11,671 nt of DNA from Planctomycetaceae bacterium (lineage in GTDB: Bacteria > Planctomycetota > Planctomycetia > Pirellulales > Pirellulaceae): contig SXHS01000193.1 of assembly GCA_005773145.1 (NCBI GenBank), positions 1-11,671 on the forward strand, given 5' to 3'. Shown in pieces: positions 1 to 6,740 of the stretch; position 1 is the first letter of the stretch; every line of letters begins with the position of its first letter. The notes under the pieces were generated by a model. It was not told the origin of the DNA and searched no databases. It saw only the letters and a program-made list of their open reading frames with translations. Both the position numbers and the translations under genes were made by a program.

Positions 1-92
1 AAGCGCGCGGATGTCATCAACCTCGGTCGGATCGTTGCCCGGTTCTCGCGCCAATACACCTTGTTCTTTTTCGCGGTACGTCTTGGGAATAC

Positions 93-126
93 AACCCCCT
101 CCCCAACCCTCCCCGCACGGGGGAGG
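93..126. repeat. REP-like G/C-rich palindromic repeat
   Basis: Two C-rich blocks (CCCCCTCCCC, then CCCTCCCC) are followed by GCACG and GGGGAGG. The arms 108-114 and 120-126 pair perfectly over 7 bp around a 5-nt loop. This layout matches the widely dispersed intergenic 'CCCTCCCC...GGGGAGG' elements found in many G/C-rich bacteria. Only one copy is visible in the window, so repetitiveness is inferred from resemblance. No T-run follows the stem on the plus strand, so a classical terminator is unlikely. Confidence 0.45.
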
Positions 127-238
127 AAGCCAGATCGGCTGATTGAGGCTGATGAAATGCCATCCACGCACCGACGGCGCGCTAAGCACGTACTTAGGCC
201 TGGGAACGACGATCGCCCCATCGAAAATCCGTCACGAC

Positions 239-256
239 GCTGCCCGTTCGGGCAGC
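239..256. repeat. Perfect inverted repeat (hairpin)
   Basis: GCTGCCC and GGGCAGC form a perfect 7-bp stem around the 4-nt loop GTTC. Neither side carries a T-run, so it is not a typical intrinsic terminator. It lies in the non-coding left end, 187 bp before the first TPR gene, and could be the relic of a terminator for an upstream gene or a simple palindrome. Confidence 0.35.
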
Positions 257-428
257 ACAAGACAGCCAGTGGCGGAGCTTGATCGGCGTGCGGATTCGCG
301 ATAGGCTGAATCTTGTAGATCCCTGCGCTGCGAGTGGACCATCCGCCGGCGTTACCCTCGCCAGATTCGGGCCATACTGGGGCCCCCTCAGTTCCTTCGC
401 TGCGCAGCGATCGATCGACTCATGCGTC

Positions 429-434
429 AGGAGG
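429..434 (+). promoter_or_regulatory. Ribosome binding site of the first TPR gene
   Basis: A perfect AGGAGG lies 8 nt before the ATG at 443. The upstream in-frame ATG at 422 would place this motif inside the coding region and has no comparable motif of its own, so the site decides the start. Confidence 0.75.
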
Positions 435-442
435 CCCGGTCG

Positions 443-3400
443 ATGGTGATGGTGACGGAAGACTGCTCTAACCTTGCGAGATGGTTTCACGCTGGAAGTT
501 GGCACATTGGGGCTGGCCTGGCCGTGCTGGCGATCGTCGTGTGTTCCACCGTGTGGGGGGTGGAACCGGCAGAGCCCTTCTTAAACGGGCTCCACGAGCG
601 GGGCTATTACGACATGGCCTTGGCCTACCTCGATCGGGTGGGGAGCGGGCCGCAGGTACCCCGTGATTTTGCCGAGGCCGTGGCCTACTATCACGGGCTA
701 ACCTTGTTGCATATGGCCGATTCGCAGTCGGACGTCGACGTCCGAGCGCAGCATCTGGAGGAAGCGCAACAAAAATTGCAGCAGTTCCTTACCGACCGGG
801 CGAAACACCCCTTGGCCAGCTCCGCGCGTCAGGCCATGGCCGAACTCCCCACCAAGCGTGCGCGCATCCTCCTGCTAAAGGCCGAGTCCCAAACAGGCAA
901 AGAGCGGACATCAACGCTGGGCCAATCGCGGCAATTGTTCGCAGAAGCCTATCGGCAGTTGCACGAGGAACGCGAAGCCCTGCGCGGTGAACTGGCCATG
1001 CGAGCTGGCGGATCCGCGTCCCCGCAGCGAGAGGACCAGCGAGCTCGGTACGTGCAGATCCAGATGGACATGGCCAAACTCCAATTTGAGAAGGCCACGA
1101 CCGTTAAGGAAAACTCCACCGCGTATCGTCGGGAACTCAAAGACGCCGCGCAGGCCTTTGGCGAGATCGCCGATAAGTATCGACGTTGGGCCGCTGGCCT
1201 GCAGGCCCAATTGTTCCGCGGCCGATGCTATCAGGAAATGCAGGCGTGGCAAGATGCGTTGGCTGATTACGAGCATCTGTTGGCCCATGAGCCAGAAACC
1301 GAGGCCGTGGCTCGCCTGCGCGCTAAGGCGTTGGAACGAGCGATCGAATGCTGGTGTCATGATGACCTCCGACGTTATGACGCGGCTATTGAGCGCGGTG
1401 AAGCCTGGCTGCTTGCAGCCAAAGAGCAGAAGCCTGGCGACGAAGATGCCCTGGCGATCCATTGGCAATTGGCGCGGGCCTACCAGCTCAAAGGCGAAGC
1501 GGCAGCCGCTGAAACCGAACGCCGCGCACAACATGCCAACGCCCGCAAGCACGCGCAGACCGTCGCCCGATTTCCTGGGACAAGCCAGCATGCCGCCCAA
1601 TCGTTGTTGACACAATTGGGATCGATGGTCGACGCGGTTGGCTCCAGCGAGTGGGACACTTTTTTGGATGCCTACCAGGCCGGCAAGAATGCCTTGTGGC
1701 AGTACGATCAGGTACAGCAGGCGTCCAAATCCAAACCGCCTGCCCCTGAAGCGTCGCGCGATGCGACCGGCGATCCGGGGGATAAACGGGCAAAACCTGA
1801 CGCCGCCAAACAGGGATTGGACCAACTGGCCGTCGCACGACGTGCTTTGGAACGCGCGCTCGCGCTGTCCGACGAGAAAACCTCGATCAACGAACTCAAT
1901 GAGGTTCGCTTTTTTTTGTCCTATCTGAGCTTTCGTCAACAGCGATACTACGACGCTGCGATCCTGGGGGAATTCCTGGCACGCCACTATCCACAGCATG
2001 CGCACTCGGCACGGGCCGCCATGATCGCGCTGACGGCCTACCTGCAACTGTACGCGGGTGCCGCGGAGAGCGAACGCAATTTCGGCATGCAACATGCCCT
2101 ATCGATCGCCGATCGCATTGCCAAGACGTGGCCGGATAGCGAACACGCGCAGGAGGCTTTGGGCACATTGATCGAGTTCAGCATCCATCAGGGAGATCTC
2201 GATCGCGTCGACACCTTGTTGGGGCAGATTCCTGACAGCGCGCCCAGTAAGGGCGTGACGGAGATGAAGGCGGGGCGTGCCTTTTGGTCCCAGTATCTGC
2301 GGGCTGCTCCGCGCTCAGCGGCCCATGGCACCACCCCGACCAATGACGACCAAGAGGCCAGCCGGCAGAAACTTCGAGAGCATGCGCGCCAACTATTGAC
2401 GGCCGGATTAAATCGTACCCCCTCTCCGAACGTGACGGAGACCTCGCTTCTGGCCACACTGGCCCTGGCCCAGATTCAATTGGACAGCGATCGCCCCACC
2501 GACGCACTGCAGCTCTTAGAAGATCAAAGTCGCGGTCCCTACACGCTGTGCCTTCAAGGACACGCGGCCACCCAATTGCCAGGATTTTCCGCAGAGACCT
2601 ATCGCACCGCGTTGCGGGCTCGCATTCTGTCCTTGGCAACCTCCAGTACGCCCGATGCAGAACTGCCGACCGTGATCGCTACTATGGATGCCCTGAAAAA
2701 GGCCATCGGCGACGCTCCGGACGCCCATCAACGACTGACTTCGCTCTATGTAGGGCTGGCTCGCGATCTGGAAACGCCCTTGGTTCGCGCCACGGGGCGA
2801 CGTCAAGAGGCGCTGGCACATGGCATGGACTTGGTCCTGCGACACGTATCGCAACATTCCAACGACGTTGCAATTCTACTCTGGACGGCCAATACCTGGT
2901 CGACCATAGCAGATAGTTTCGCCAAGACACCGGCCTCACCAAAGGACAAGGTCCAGGGGTATCGCAAGCAAGCGGCACTGGCTTATCAACGTGTGCTGAA
3001 ACTGGCTGGAGAAGAGGGATCGCGTGTCGATCCTCAGGTCCGTTCCTCGGTACAAATACGACTTGCCAGCCTCATGCGGACCCAGGGCGAATATGAAGCG
3101 GCCCTGGAACTCTTGCGGAAAGTTCTGGGCGAGAATGAGAAGCTGTTCGAGGCCCAATTGGAGGCGGCTCGGACACTTTCCACTTGGGGGCAAGCCGGCA
3201 AGTTGGAAGCCTACGCTCAGGCCATCAGCGGGTACGGCAAGGCCGGAGACCGTCGGGAGCCGCTCGTCTGGGGATGGGGGAAGCTGGGAAATGTCGCCGC
3301 ACAGCAGATACAACTTGGCCCGGCTCAACGGCCTCGGTTTGCACCGATCTTTCACGAATCGCGATACAACTTGGCCCTCGCCCAGTACGAACAGGCGAGA

Positions 3401-3559
3401 CGACAAAAGGGAGATCAGCGGACACAAGGCCTACGTCGAGCCAAATCCACCATCGCGACCACGCGTACGTTTCTCGAAACGGCCGACGCTGACTGGCAGT
3501 CACGCTACGAGGCCTTAAATCGCAAGATCGAACAGGCGGTAGCATCTAGCAAAGGTTGA
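443..3559 (+). CDS. Large exported tetratricopeptide-repeat protein
   Basis: This encodes a 1038-aa protein of TPR type, recognised by its pattern rather than by a named family. Near the N-terminus a basic/polar stretch is followed by a hydrophobic segment at about residues 22-39 (IGAGLAVLAIVVCSTVWG), which should act as a signal peptide or single anchor and put the rest in the periplasm. The remainder is helical with scattered TPR-like pairs, for example about residues 233-281 (a Y-Q-E-M-x-A-W-x-D-A-L pattern), 492-527 (QQRYYDAAILGEFL) and 870-895 (GEYEAALELLRKVL). A charged, proline-containing linker at about 427-457 divides it into two halves. TPR superhelices bind proteins, and no catalytic motif is visible. 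It is the first gene of the TPR-TPR-ExbB-ExbD-ExbD cluster, and the next start follows 59 nt after its stop. It could scaffold the Exb motor or an envelope complex, but that is inferred from context. Confidence 0.85.
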   Translation: MVMVTEDCSNLARWFHAGSWHIGAGLAVLAIVVCSTVWGVEPAEPFLNGLHERGYYDMALAYLDRVGSGPQVPRDFAEAVAYYHGLTLLHMADSQSDVDVRAQHLEEAQQKLQQFLTDRAKHPLASSARQAMAELPTKRARILLLKAESQTGKERTSTLGQSRQLFAEAYRQLHEEREALRGELAMRAGGSASPQREDQRARYVQIQMDMAKLQFEKATTVKENSTAYRRELKDAAQAFGEIADKYRRWAAGLQAQLFRGRCYQEMQAWQDALADYEHLLAHEPETEAVARLRAKALERAIECWCHDDLRRYDAAIERGEAWLLAAKEQKPGDEDALAIHWQLARAYQLKGEAAAAETERRAQHANARKHAQTVARFPGTSQHAAQSLLTQLGSMVDAVGSSEWDTFLDAYQAGKNALWQYDQVQQASKSKPPAPEASRDATGDPGDKRAKPDAAKQGLDQLAVARRALERALALSDEKTSINELNEVRFFLSYLSFRQQRYYDAAILGEFLARHYPQHAHSARAAMIALTAYLQLYAGAAESERNFGMQHALSIADRIAKTWPDSEHAQEALGTLIEFSIHQGDLDRVDTLLGQIPDSAPSKGVTEMKAGRAFWSQYLRAAPRSAAHGTTPTNDDQEASRQKLREHARQLLTAGLNRTPSPNVTETSLLATLALAQIQLDSDRPTDALQLLEDQSRGPYTLCLQGHAATQLPGFSAETYRTALRARILSLATSSTPDAELPTVIATMDALKKAIGDAPDAHQRLTSLYVGLARDLETPLVRATGRRQEALAHGMDLVLRHVSQHSNDVAILLWTANTWSTIADSFAKTPASPKDKVQGYRKQAALAYQRVLKLAGEEGSRVDPQVRSSVQIRLASLMRTQGEYEAALELLRKVLGENEKLFEAQLEAARTLSTWGQAGKLEAYAQAISGYGKAGDRREPLVWGWGKLGNVAAQQIQLGPAQRPRFAPIFHESRYNLALAQYEQARRQKGDQRTQGLRRAKSTIATTRTFLETADADWQSRYEALNRKIEQAVASSKG

Positions 3560-3604
3560 CCATGACACGATGCTCATGTTTCATTCGTGGATTCATGGAG
3601 ATCT

Positions 3605-3610
3605 GGGGAG
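3605..3610 (+). promoter_or_regulatory. Ribosome binding site of the second TPR gene
   Basis: GGGGAG lies 8 nt before the ATG at 3619. The upstream in-frame starts (TTG 3556, ATG 3562, ATG 3595) would add a polar leader in front of an otherwise textbook signal peptide, so this site supports the shorter protein. Confidence 0.6.
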
Positions 3611-3618
3611 ATCAGAAG

Positions 3619-4683
3619 ATGATAGGGCGGAAAGTTCTCATTGAGCGACTCTTCACGGGCATGCCCCTGTTCCTTGGCATCAGCCTTGTCGCGCAGGTCA
3701 CATGGGCGCAGGGGGGCGGGCTGGACACCGTGCAGCGTGCCAAGGGCCCAGCGTTGCTGGGATCGGTGGTTGGCACCTCGGCCACGCACATCGAGATCCA
3801 GGTTAAGGATCGACGCGAGAAAGTGTCTGTATTCGAGGTCACCCGCCTGATGTTGGCTGAGGATCCGCCCCGATTGCGGCGTGCTCGCGATTTGGTACAA
3901 CAAGACCAATATGAGAATGCGCTTAAAGAATTGGTCGCACTTCAATCCACGGAGGTTACACGGGATTTAGTCCTGGAGGATATCGAATACTACCGTCTCT
4001 ACTGCGAAGGTCGACTGGCACTTCGCACGGGAGAGAACCAAAAGGTTCGTCAGGAAGCCCTCTTGGCGTTCGCGACCAGCCACCGAGACTCGCGTCATTT
4101 CTACCAAGCTGCCGAGCTATTGGGGGATCTGGCCACGGCTCGCGGCGCACCAGCGGAGGCCACAAAATTTTATCGAAGTCTCGCCAAGGCGGACTGGCCG
4201 CCGCTCACCATGAAGTCCGCTGTGCTAATTGGGGTCAGTTTGCAGTCCGAGTCCAAGTGGTCAGACGCAGCGAAACAATTCGATCAGGTGATGAACGACT
4301 CCTTGGCGACACCGGATGCAGAGCGGTATAAGATTCGGGCGCGCGTAGGCAAAGCGTACTGCCAAGCCTACTTGGACGACCCGGCAGGCGGAATTCAAAG
4401 CCTAGAAGGTCTCGTTGCCCAACAGGATCCACAGGATGCCGAGTCCTTCTCGCGGATTTACAACGCGTTGGGCACTTGCTACCGAAAGGCCAACCGCCCG
4501 CAGGATGCGATCCTCGCCTTCTTGCATGTCGAGATCCTCTTCCCCAATCAGGCCGAGGCACGAGCAGAAGCACTCTTCCACTTGGGCCAGTTGTGGAGCG
4601 AAGTCCGTCAAGAGGAGCGGGCCACACAGGCACGCAATCAGCTCAAGACCCAATACTCAGGATCGCGATGGGCCCGACAGTAA
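3619..4683 (+). CDS. Secreted beta-domain plus TPR protein
   Basis: This encodes a 354-aa protein. From ATG 3619 it begins with a good signal peptide: basic MIGRKVLIER, a hydrophobic core (LFTGMPLFLGISLVAQ) and a likely cut after VTWA at residue 30. Residues about 37-78 form a short beta-rich stretch (LLGSVVGTSATHIEIQV, then EKVSVFEVTRLML) that resembles the small SH3-like modules at the N-termini of secreted planctomycete proteins; this resemblance is a personal judgement. From residue 84 the protein is helical with TPR-like units, for example QDQYENALKELVAL (96-109), SKWSDAAKQFDQVM (212-225) and NRPQDAILAFLHVEILFPN (292-310). It lies 59 nt after the larger TPR gene and is probably co-transcribed with it. 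Longer forms starting at 3556 (TTG, overlapping the previous stop) or 3562 are possible. The function is unknown; a periplasmic adaptor for the downstream ExbB/ExbD motor is the best guess. Confidence 0.85.
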   Translation: MIGRKVLIERLFTGMPLFLGISLVAQVTWAQGGGLDTVQRAKGPALLGSVVGTSATHIEIQVKDRREKVSVFEVTRLMLAEDPPRLRRARDLVQQDQYENALKELVALQSTEVTRDLVLEDIEYYRLYCEGRLALRTGENQKVRQEALLAFATSHRDSRHFYQAAELLGDLATARGAPAEATKFYRSLAKADWPPLTMKSAVLIGVSLQSESKWSDAAKQFDQVMNDSLATPDAERYKIRARVGKAYCQAYLDDPAGGIQSLEGLVAQQDPQDAESFSRIYNALGTCYRKANRPQDAILAFLHVEILFPNQAEARAEALFHLGQLWSEVRQEERATQARNQLKTQYSGSRWARQ

Positions 4684-4890
4684 AAACGGCCAGAGGGTTG
4701 CGACGCAAACGAGGGGGCGGCACAAGTCAGTTAGAGGCTCCAGGGGGGCACGCAAGCGGGCCAAACCAGTACACCACACTTGCGGGTTCCCGCGGCATCG
4801 TGGTACTGTGACAACCTTGGGGGCATGAGGCCCGCGTGAATCGACCAGCGCCCCCACGGGTCCATTCCAAACTGGGGGAGTGATGCAAAC
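4684..4890 (+). other. Intergenic region with nested stem-loop
   Basis: This 207-bp gap lies between two same-strand genes. Bases 4767-4777 and 4800-4808 (CAGTAC..CAC with GTGGTACTG) pair as a 9-bp stem with a 2-nt bulge at 4773-4774. Inside it lies a second perfect hairpin, GCGGG-TT-CCCGC, at 4782-4793. No T-run follows, so it is not a standard intrinsic terminator. It could be an mRNA processing or stabilising structure or an operator that sets Exb levels apart from the TPR genes. A weak sigma-70-like pair (TTGCGG 4780-4785, TACTGT 4804-4809, 18-bp spacer) overlaps it. The end of the gap has GGGGGAG (4874-4880), the exbB ribosome binding site, 10 nt before the ATG. Confidence 0.4.
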
Positions 4891-5706
4891 ATGCGCTGGA
4901 ATCGGATATTAAACCGCCCCGTCGCAGGTACTTGCCTGTTGTTATTGAGTTCTCTGTTGCTGGTCACGGGCATGGCTCCAGGCCCCTGGGAAACGCCCAG
5001 GGCCGTCGCCCAGGGTGACCCTGTGGACCCTGCTTCGGATGTCGAAGCGCCGCCCGCCCCCCCCGAACAGAGCTATCTGGGCTGGATGTACGAAGCATTG
5101 GGGATCGAATACACCTTGGTGTTTCTGGCGATCTCCTTCACCTTCGTCGCCTTGATGGTGATGACCTTGTTGGACGCGCGCCGGGAAAGCATCTGTCCCA
5201 CGTCGCTGATTGAAGGCTTTGAGAAACTATTGAATGACAAGAAGTATCAGGAGGCCTACGATCTCGCCAAGGGGCACGAGTCGTTCTTGGGTCAGGTGCT
5301 GTCGGCCGGACTAGGCAAGATCTCCTCCGGGTACTCGCGAGCGATCGAGTCGATGCAGGAAGTGGGCGAGGAGGAGAATATGAAACTGGAACACCGCTTG
5401 GGTTATATCGCCTTGATCGGCACGGTCAGTCCGATGGTGGGACTGTTTGGCACGGTGGATGGCATGATTCGTTCCTTTAGCGTGATCGCCACTAGCGACG
5501 CGACTCCCAAACCGTCCATGCTGGCCAAGGGTGTCAGCACGGCCTTGTTCACCACGCTGATTGGACTGTTGATTGCTATTCCAGCGGTTGCGTTTTACAA
5601 CATCGTGCGCAACCGCATCGCCCGCCTTGTGCTGGAAGTGGGCATCGTGAGCGAGAACCTGATGGGCCGCTTCGAGAATGTCCAAGTCCCGAAAAAAGAA
5701 GGCTGA
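4891..5706 (+). CDS. exbB: ExbB/TolQ/MotA family proton-channel protein
   Basis: This encodes a 271-aa inner-membrane protein of the ExbB/TolQ/MotA family, the multi-subunit part of stators that turn proton flow into mechanical work in the envelope. A signal peptide (residues 1-41, core TCLLLLSSLLLVTG, ending AVAQ) is followed by a Pro/Asp-rich periplasmic stretch (42-60). Three membrane helices follow at about 74-94, 171-193 and 217-238. The cytoplasmic loop 95-170 is typical. The family signature is clear in helix 2 (LIGTVSPMVGLFGTVDGMIRSF, about 175-196) and helix 3 (STALFTTLIGLLIAIPAVAFYN), including the conserved Thr and Pro positions. The signal peptide and extra periplasmic segment distinguish it from Escherichia coli TolQ. 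Two exbD genes follow, which supports the stator assignment. The symbol marks the family; ExbB and TolQ cannot be told apart here. Confidence 0.93.
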   Translation: MRWNRILNRPVAGTCLLLLSSLLLVTGMAPGPWETPRAVAQGDPVDPASDVEAPPAPPEQSYLGWMYEALGIEYTLVFLAISFTFVALMVMTLLDARRESICPTSLIEGFEKLLNDKKYQEAYDLAKGHESFLGQVLSAGLGKISSGYSRAIESMQEVGEEENMKLEHRLGYIALIGTVSPMVGLFGTVDGMIRSFSVIATSDATPKPSMLAKGVSTALFTTLIGLLIAIPAVAFYNIVRNRIARLVLEVGIVSENLMGRFENVQVPKKEG

Positions 5707-5760
5707 TGGGGCGTCTTGCGAACGGTGCGCGTGTTGAGCATCATGTTGGGCATGTCGGAT

Positions 5761-5768
5761 GGAGGGGG
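5761..5768 (+). promoter_or_regulatory. Ribosome binding site of the first exbD
   Basis: GGAGGGGG lies 8 nt before the ATG at 5777. The in-frame ATG at 5759 overlaps this motif and has none of its own, so 5777 is the preferred start. Confidence 0.65.
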
Positions 5769-5776
5769 ACGCAGTC

Positions 5777-6217
5777 ATGCGGTTCCGCGGCGGTCATAAA
5801 TCGGGCATCCTGGAATTGGATTTGACCCCGATGATCGACATGACGTTTCAGCTTATTGCATTCTTCATGCTGGTGGTGAATTTCACCGAATCGGAGCAGG
5901 ATGAACGAATCAAGCTCCCAGTCAGCGAGTTGGCTAAACCCAACGACCTGCCATTAGCCGACCCCATTTTCCTGCAGCTCACGCGGGATGGCCAAGTGGT
6001 CTGGGCCGGCCAGGAGGTCGCACTCGATGAAATGCCCGCACGGCTCCGCGCCGAGGGGGCGATTCTCGAAGAGAATCAGAAATCACCTGCGGATGCCACG
6101 ATCGTCGTGCGAGGTGACGAGAACGCTAAGACCAGCTCCGTCCAAAGATTGATCCAGATCTGTAAAGAAGCGAGATTCGAGCGGTTCAATCTGCGCGCGC
6201 GTGAAGACGATCGCTGA
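5777..6217 (+). CDS. exbD: ExbD/TolR family protein (first copy)
   Basis: This encodes a 146-aa single-pass membrane protein of the ExbD/TolR family. A short basic cytoplasmic N-terminus (MRFRGGHKSG) leads into the signature LDLTPMIDMTFQLIAFFMLVVNF. Asp21 in the membrane helix is the residue that carries protons in this family. The periplasmic part (about 40-146) has the usual alternating beta/alpha pattern and ends with the typical IVVRGDE..SVQRLIQICKEARF stretch. It lies 70 bp after exbB and 28 bp before the second exbD, so the three are very probably one transcription unit. It should pair with the ExbB pentamer to form the ion-driven motor. Confidence 0.93.
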   Translation: MRFRGGHKSGILELDLTPMIDMTFQLIAFFMLVVNFTESEQDERIKLPVSELAKPNDLPLADPIFLQLTRDGQVVWAGQEVALDEMPARLRAEGAILEENQKSPADATIVVRGDENAKTSSVQRLIQICKEARFERFNLRAREDDR

Positions 6218-6245
6218 GTGAACAAGACGGGAGTTGTCAACGGCC

Positions 6246-6725
6246 ATGAAAATTCGCCACGTGCACCCGGCTGAGTCGATCACGCTACAAATGACCCCCA
6301 TGATCGACATTGTCTTTCAGCTCTTGGTGTTTTTCATTTTTACGCTTCGAATCGGCGCCATGGAAGGGGACTTTCATGTCAGCATGAACCAACCATCCAC
6401 GAGCCCATCGCAACCGGTTGATTTTGTCCCCCCCATGAAACTTCGCCTGGCCGCCAGCGAGGACGGCGAGCTGAATGCCATACAACTCAATGAAAAGACT
6501 TTCGAGAGCTTTCAGGCGTTGCGCGAACATATCATCAGTATTTTCGGCGGCGAGACTCCCGACGACGTACGGCGCGAGGCGGAAATCGAACTTGACTGCG
6601 ACCCGCAGCTTAACTACCGGTACGTCATCGACGCGATCACGGCCATCTCGGGTTACCGATCGGGGGATCAAGTTGAGCATTTGATCGAAAAAATACGCTT
6701 CGCCGCTCCACGCGGGAGCCCCTAG
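6246..6725 (+). CDS. exbD: ExbD/TolR family protein (second copy)
   Basis: This encodes a 159-aa second ExbD/TolR protein, clearly diverged from the first. The membrane signature is SITLQMTPMIDIVFQLLVFFIFTL, with the proton-carrying Asp at residue 21, and the helix is followed by a Ser/Pro-rich linker (QPSTSPSQPVDFVPP). The C-terminal periplasmic domain contains EIELDCDPQLNYRYVIDAITAISG, the expected beta-alpha unit. ATG 6246 is preferred, with GGGAG at 6229-6233 (12 nt before, rather far). A TTG at 6234 would start directly after that motif and is unlikely. Two ExbD paralogues with intact Asp suggest a heterodimer in the ExbB pore, as proposed for other systems with paired TolR-like proteins. 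The stop lies 8 bp from the stop of the convergent xerD. Confidence 0.92.
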   Translation: MKIRHVHPAESITLQMTPMIDIVFQLLVFFIFTLRIGAMEGDFHVSMNQPSTSPSQPVDFVPPMKLRLAASEDGELNAIQLNEKTFESFQALREHIISIFGGETPDDVRREAEIELDCDPQLNYRYVIDAITAISGYRSGDQVEHLIEKIRFAAPRGSP

Positions 6726-6740
6726 CTACGCCGCTACGCC
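6725..6740. repeat. 8-bp tandem duplication between convergent stops
   Basis: GCTACGCC occurs twice in tandem. The first copy starts at the last base of the exbD2 stop codon and the second overlaps the xerD stop codon (6734-6736 on the minus strand). This leaves no space for a terminator between the genes, so transcripts from both sides probably overlap. Confidence 0.6.

Larger units (their letters stand above)
1..442. other. Left-end non-coding region
   Basis: No convincing gene is seen here. The first forward frame stays open from base 1 to a stop at 280-282. Its translation runs through a repeat-like G/C-rich palindrome and becomes Arg/Pro-rich, which suggests non-coding DNA, although the tail of an upstream gene cannot be excluded because the window starts here. 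The region holds the hairpins at 108-126 and 239-256, a 12-bp perfect palindrome at 398-409 (CGCTGCGCAGCG), and the ribosome binding site of the first TPR gene. A promoter for the TPR/Exb cluster is expected in it, but no strong sigma-70 match stands out. Confidence 0.6.

Noticed and set aside
1..282. Forward frame open from base 1 to the stop at 280-282, possibly the tail of an upstream gene or a 73-aa protein.
   Set aside because: The translation crosses the G/C-rich palindrome and turns into Arg/Pro-rich, low-information sequence with no domain. No start with a ribosome binding site is seen. It is kept only as a remark in the left-end region.
279..307. Sigma-70-like pair TTGATC and TAGGCT with a 17-bp spacer upstream of the first TPR gene.
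   Set aside because: The -10 matches only three of six consensus positions, and such matches are frequent by chance. It is 136 bp before the start with nothing else to support it.
527..560. Lipobox-like Cys in the hydrophobic segment of the first TPR protein (AIVVC).
   Set aside because: The residue before Cys is Val, not Gly, Ala or Ser, so lipoprotein processing is unlikely.
911..2095. 394-aa minus-strand frame opposite the first TPR gene.
   Set aside because: It lies fully inside the large TPR gene, shows no domain logic, and the plus strand has clear helical repeats, a signal segment and a perfect AGGAGG.
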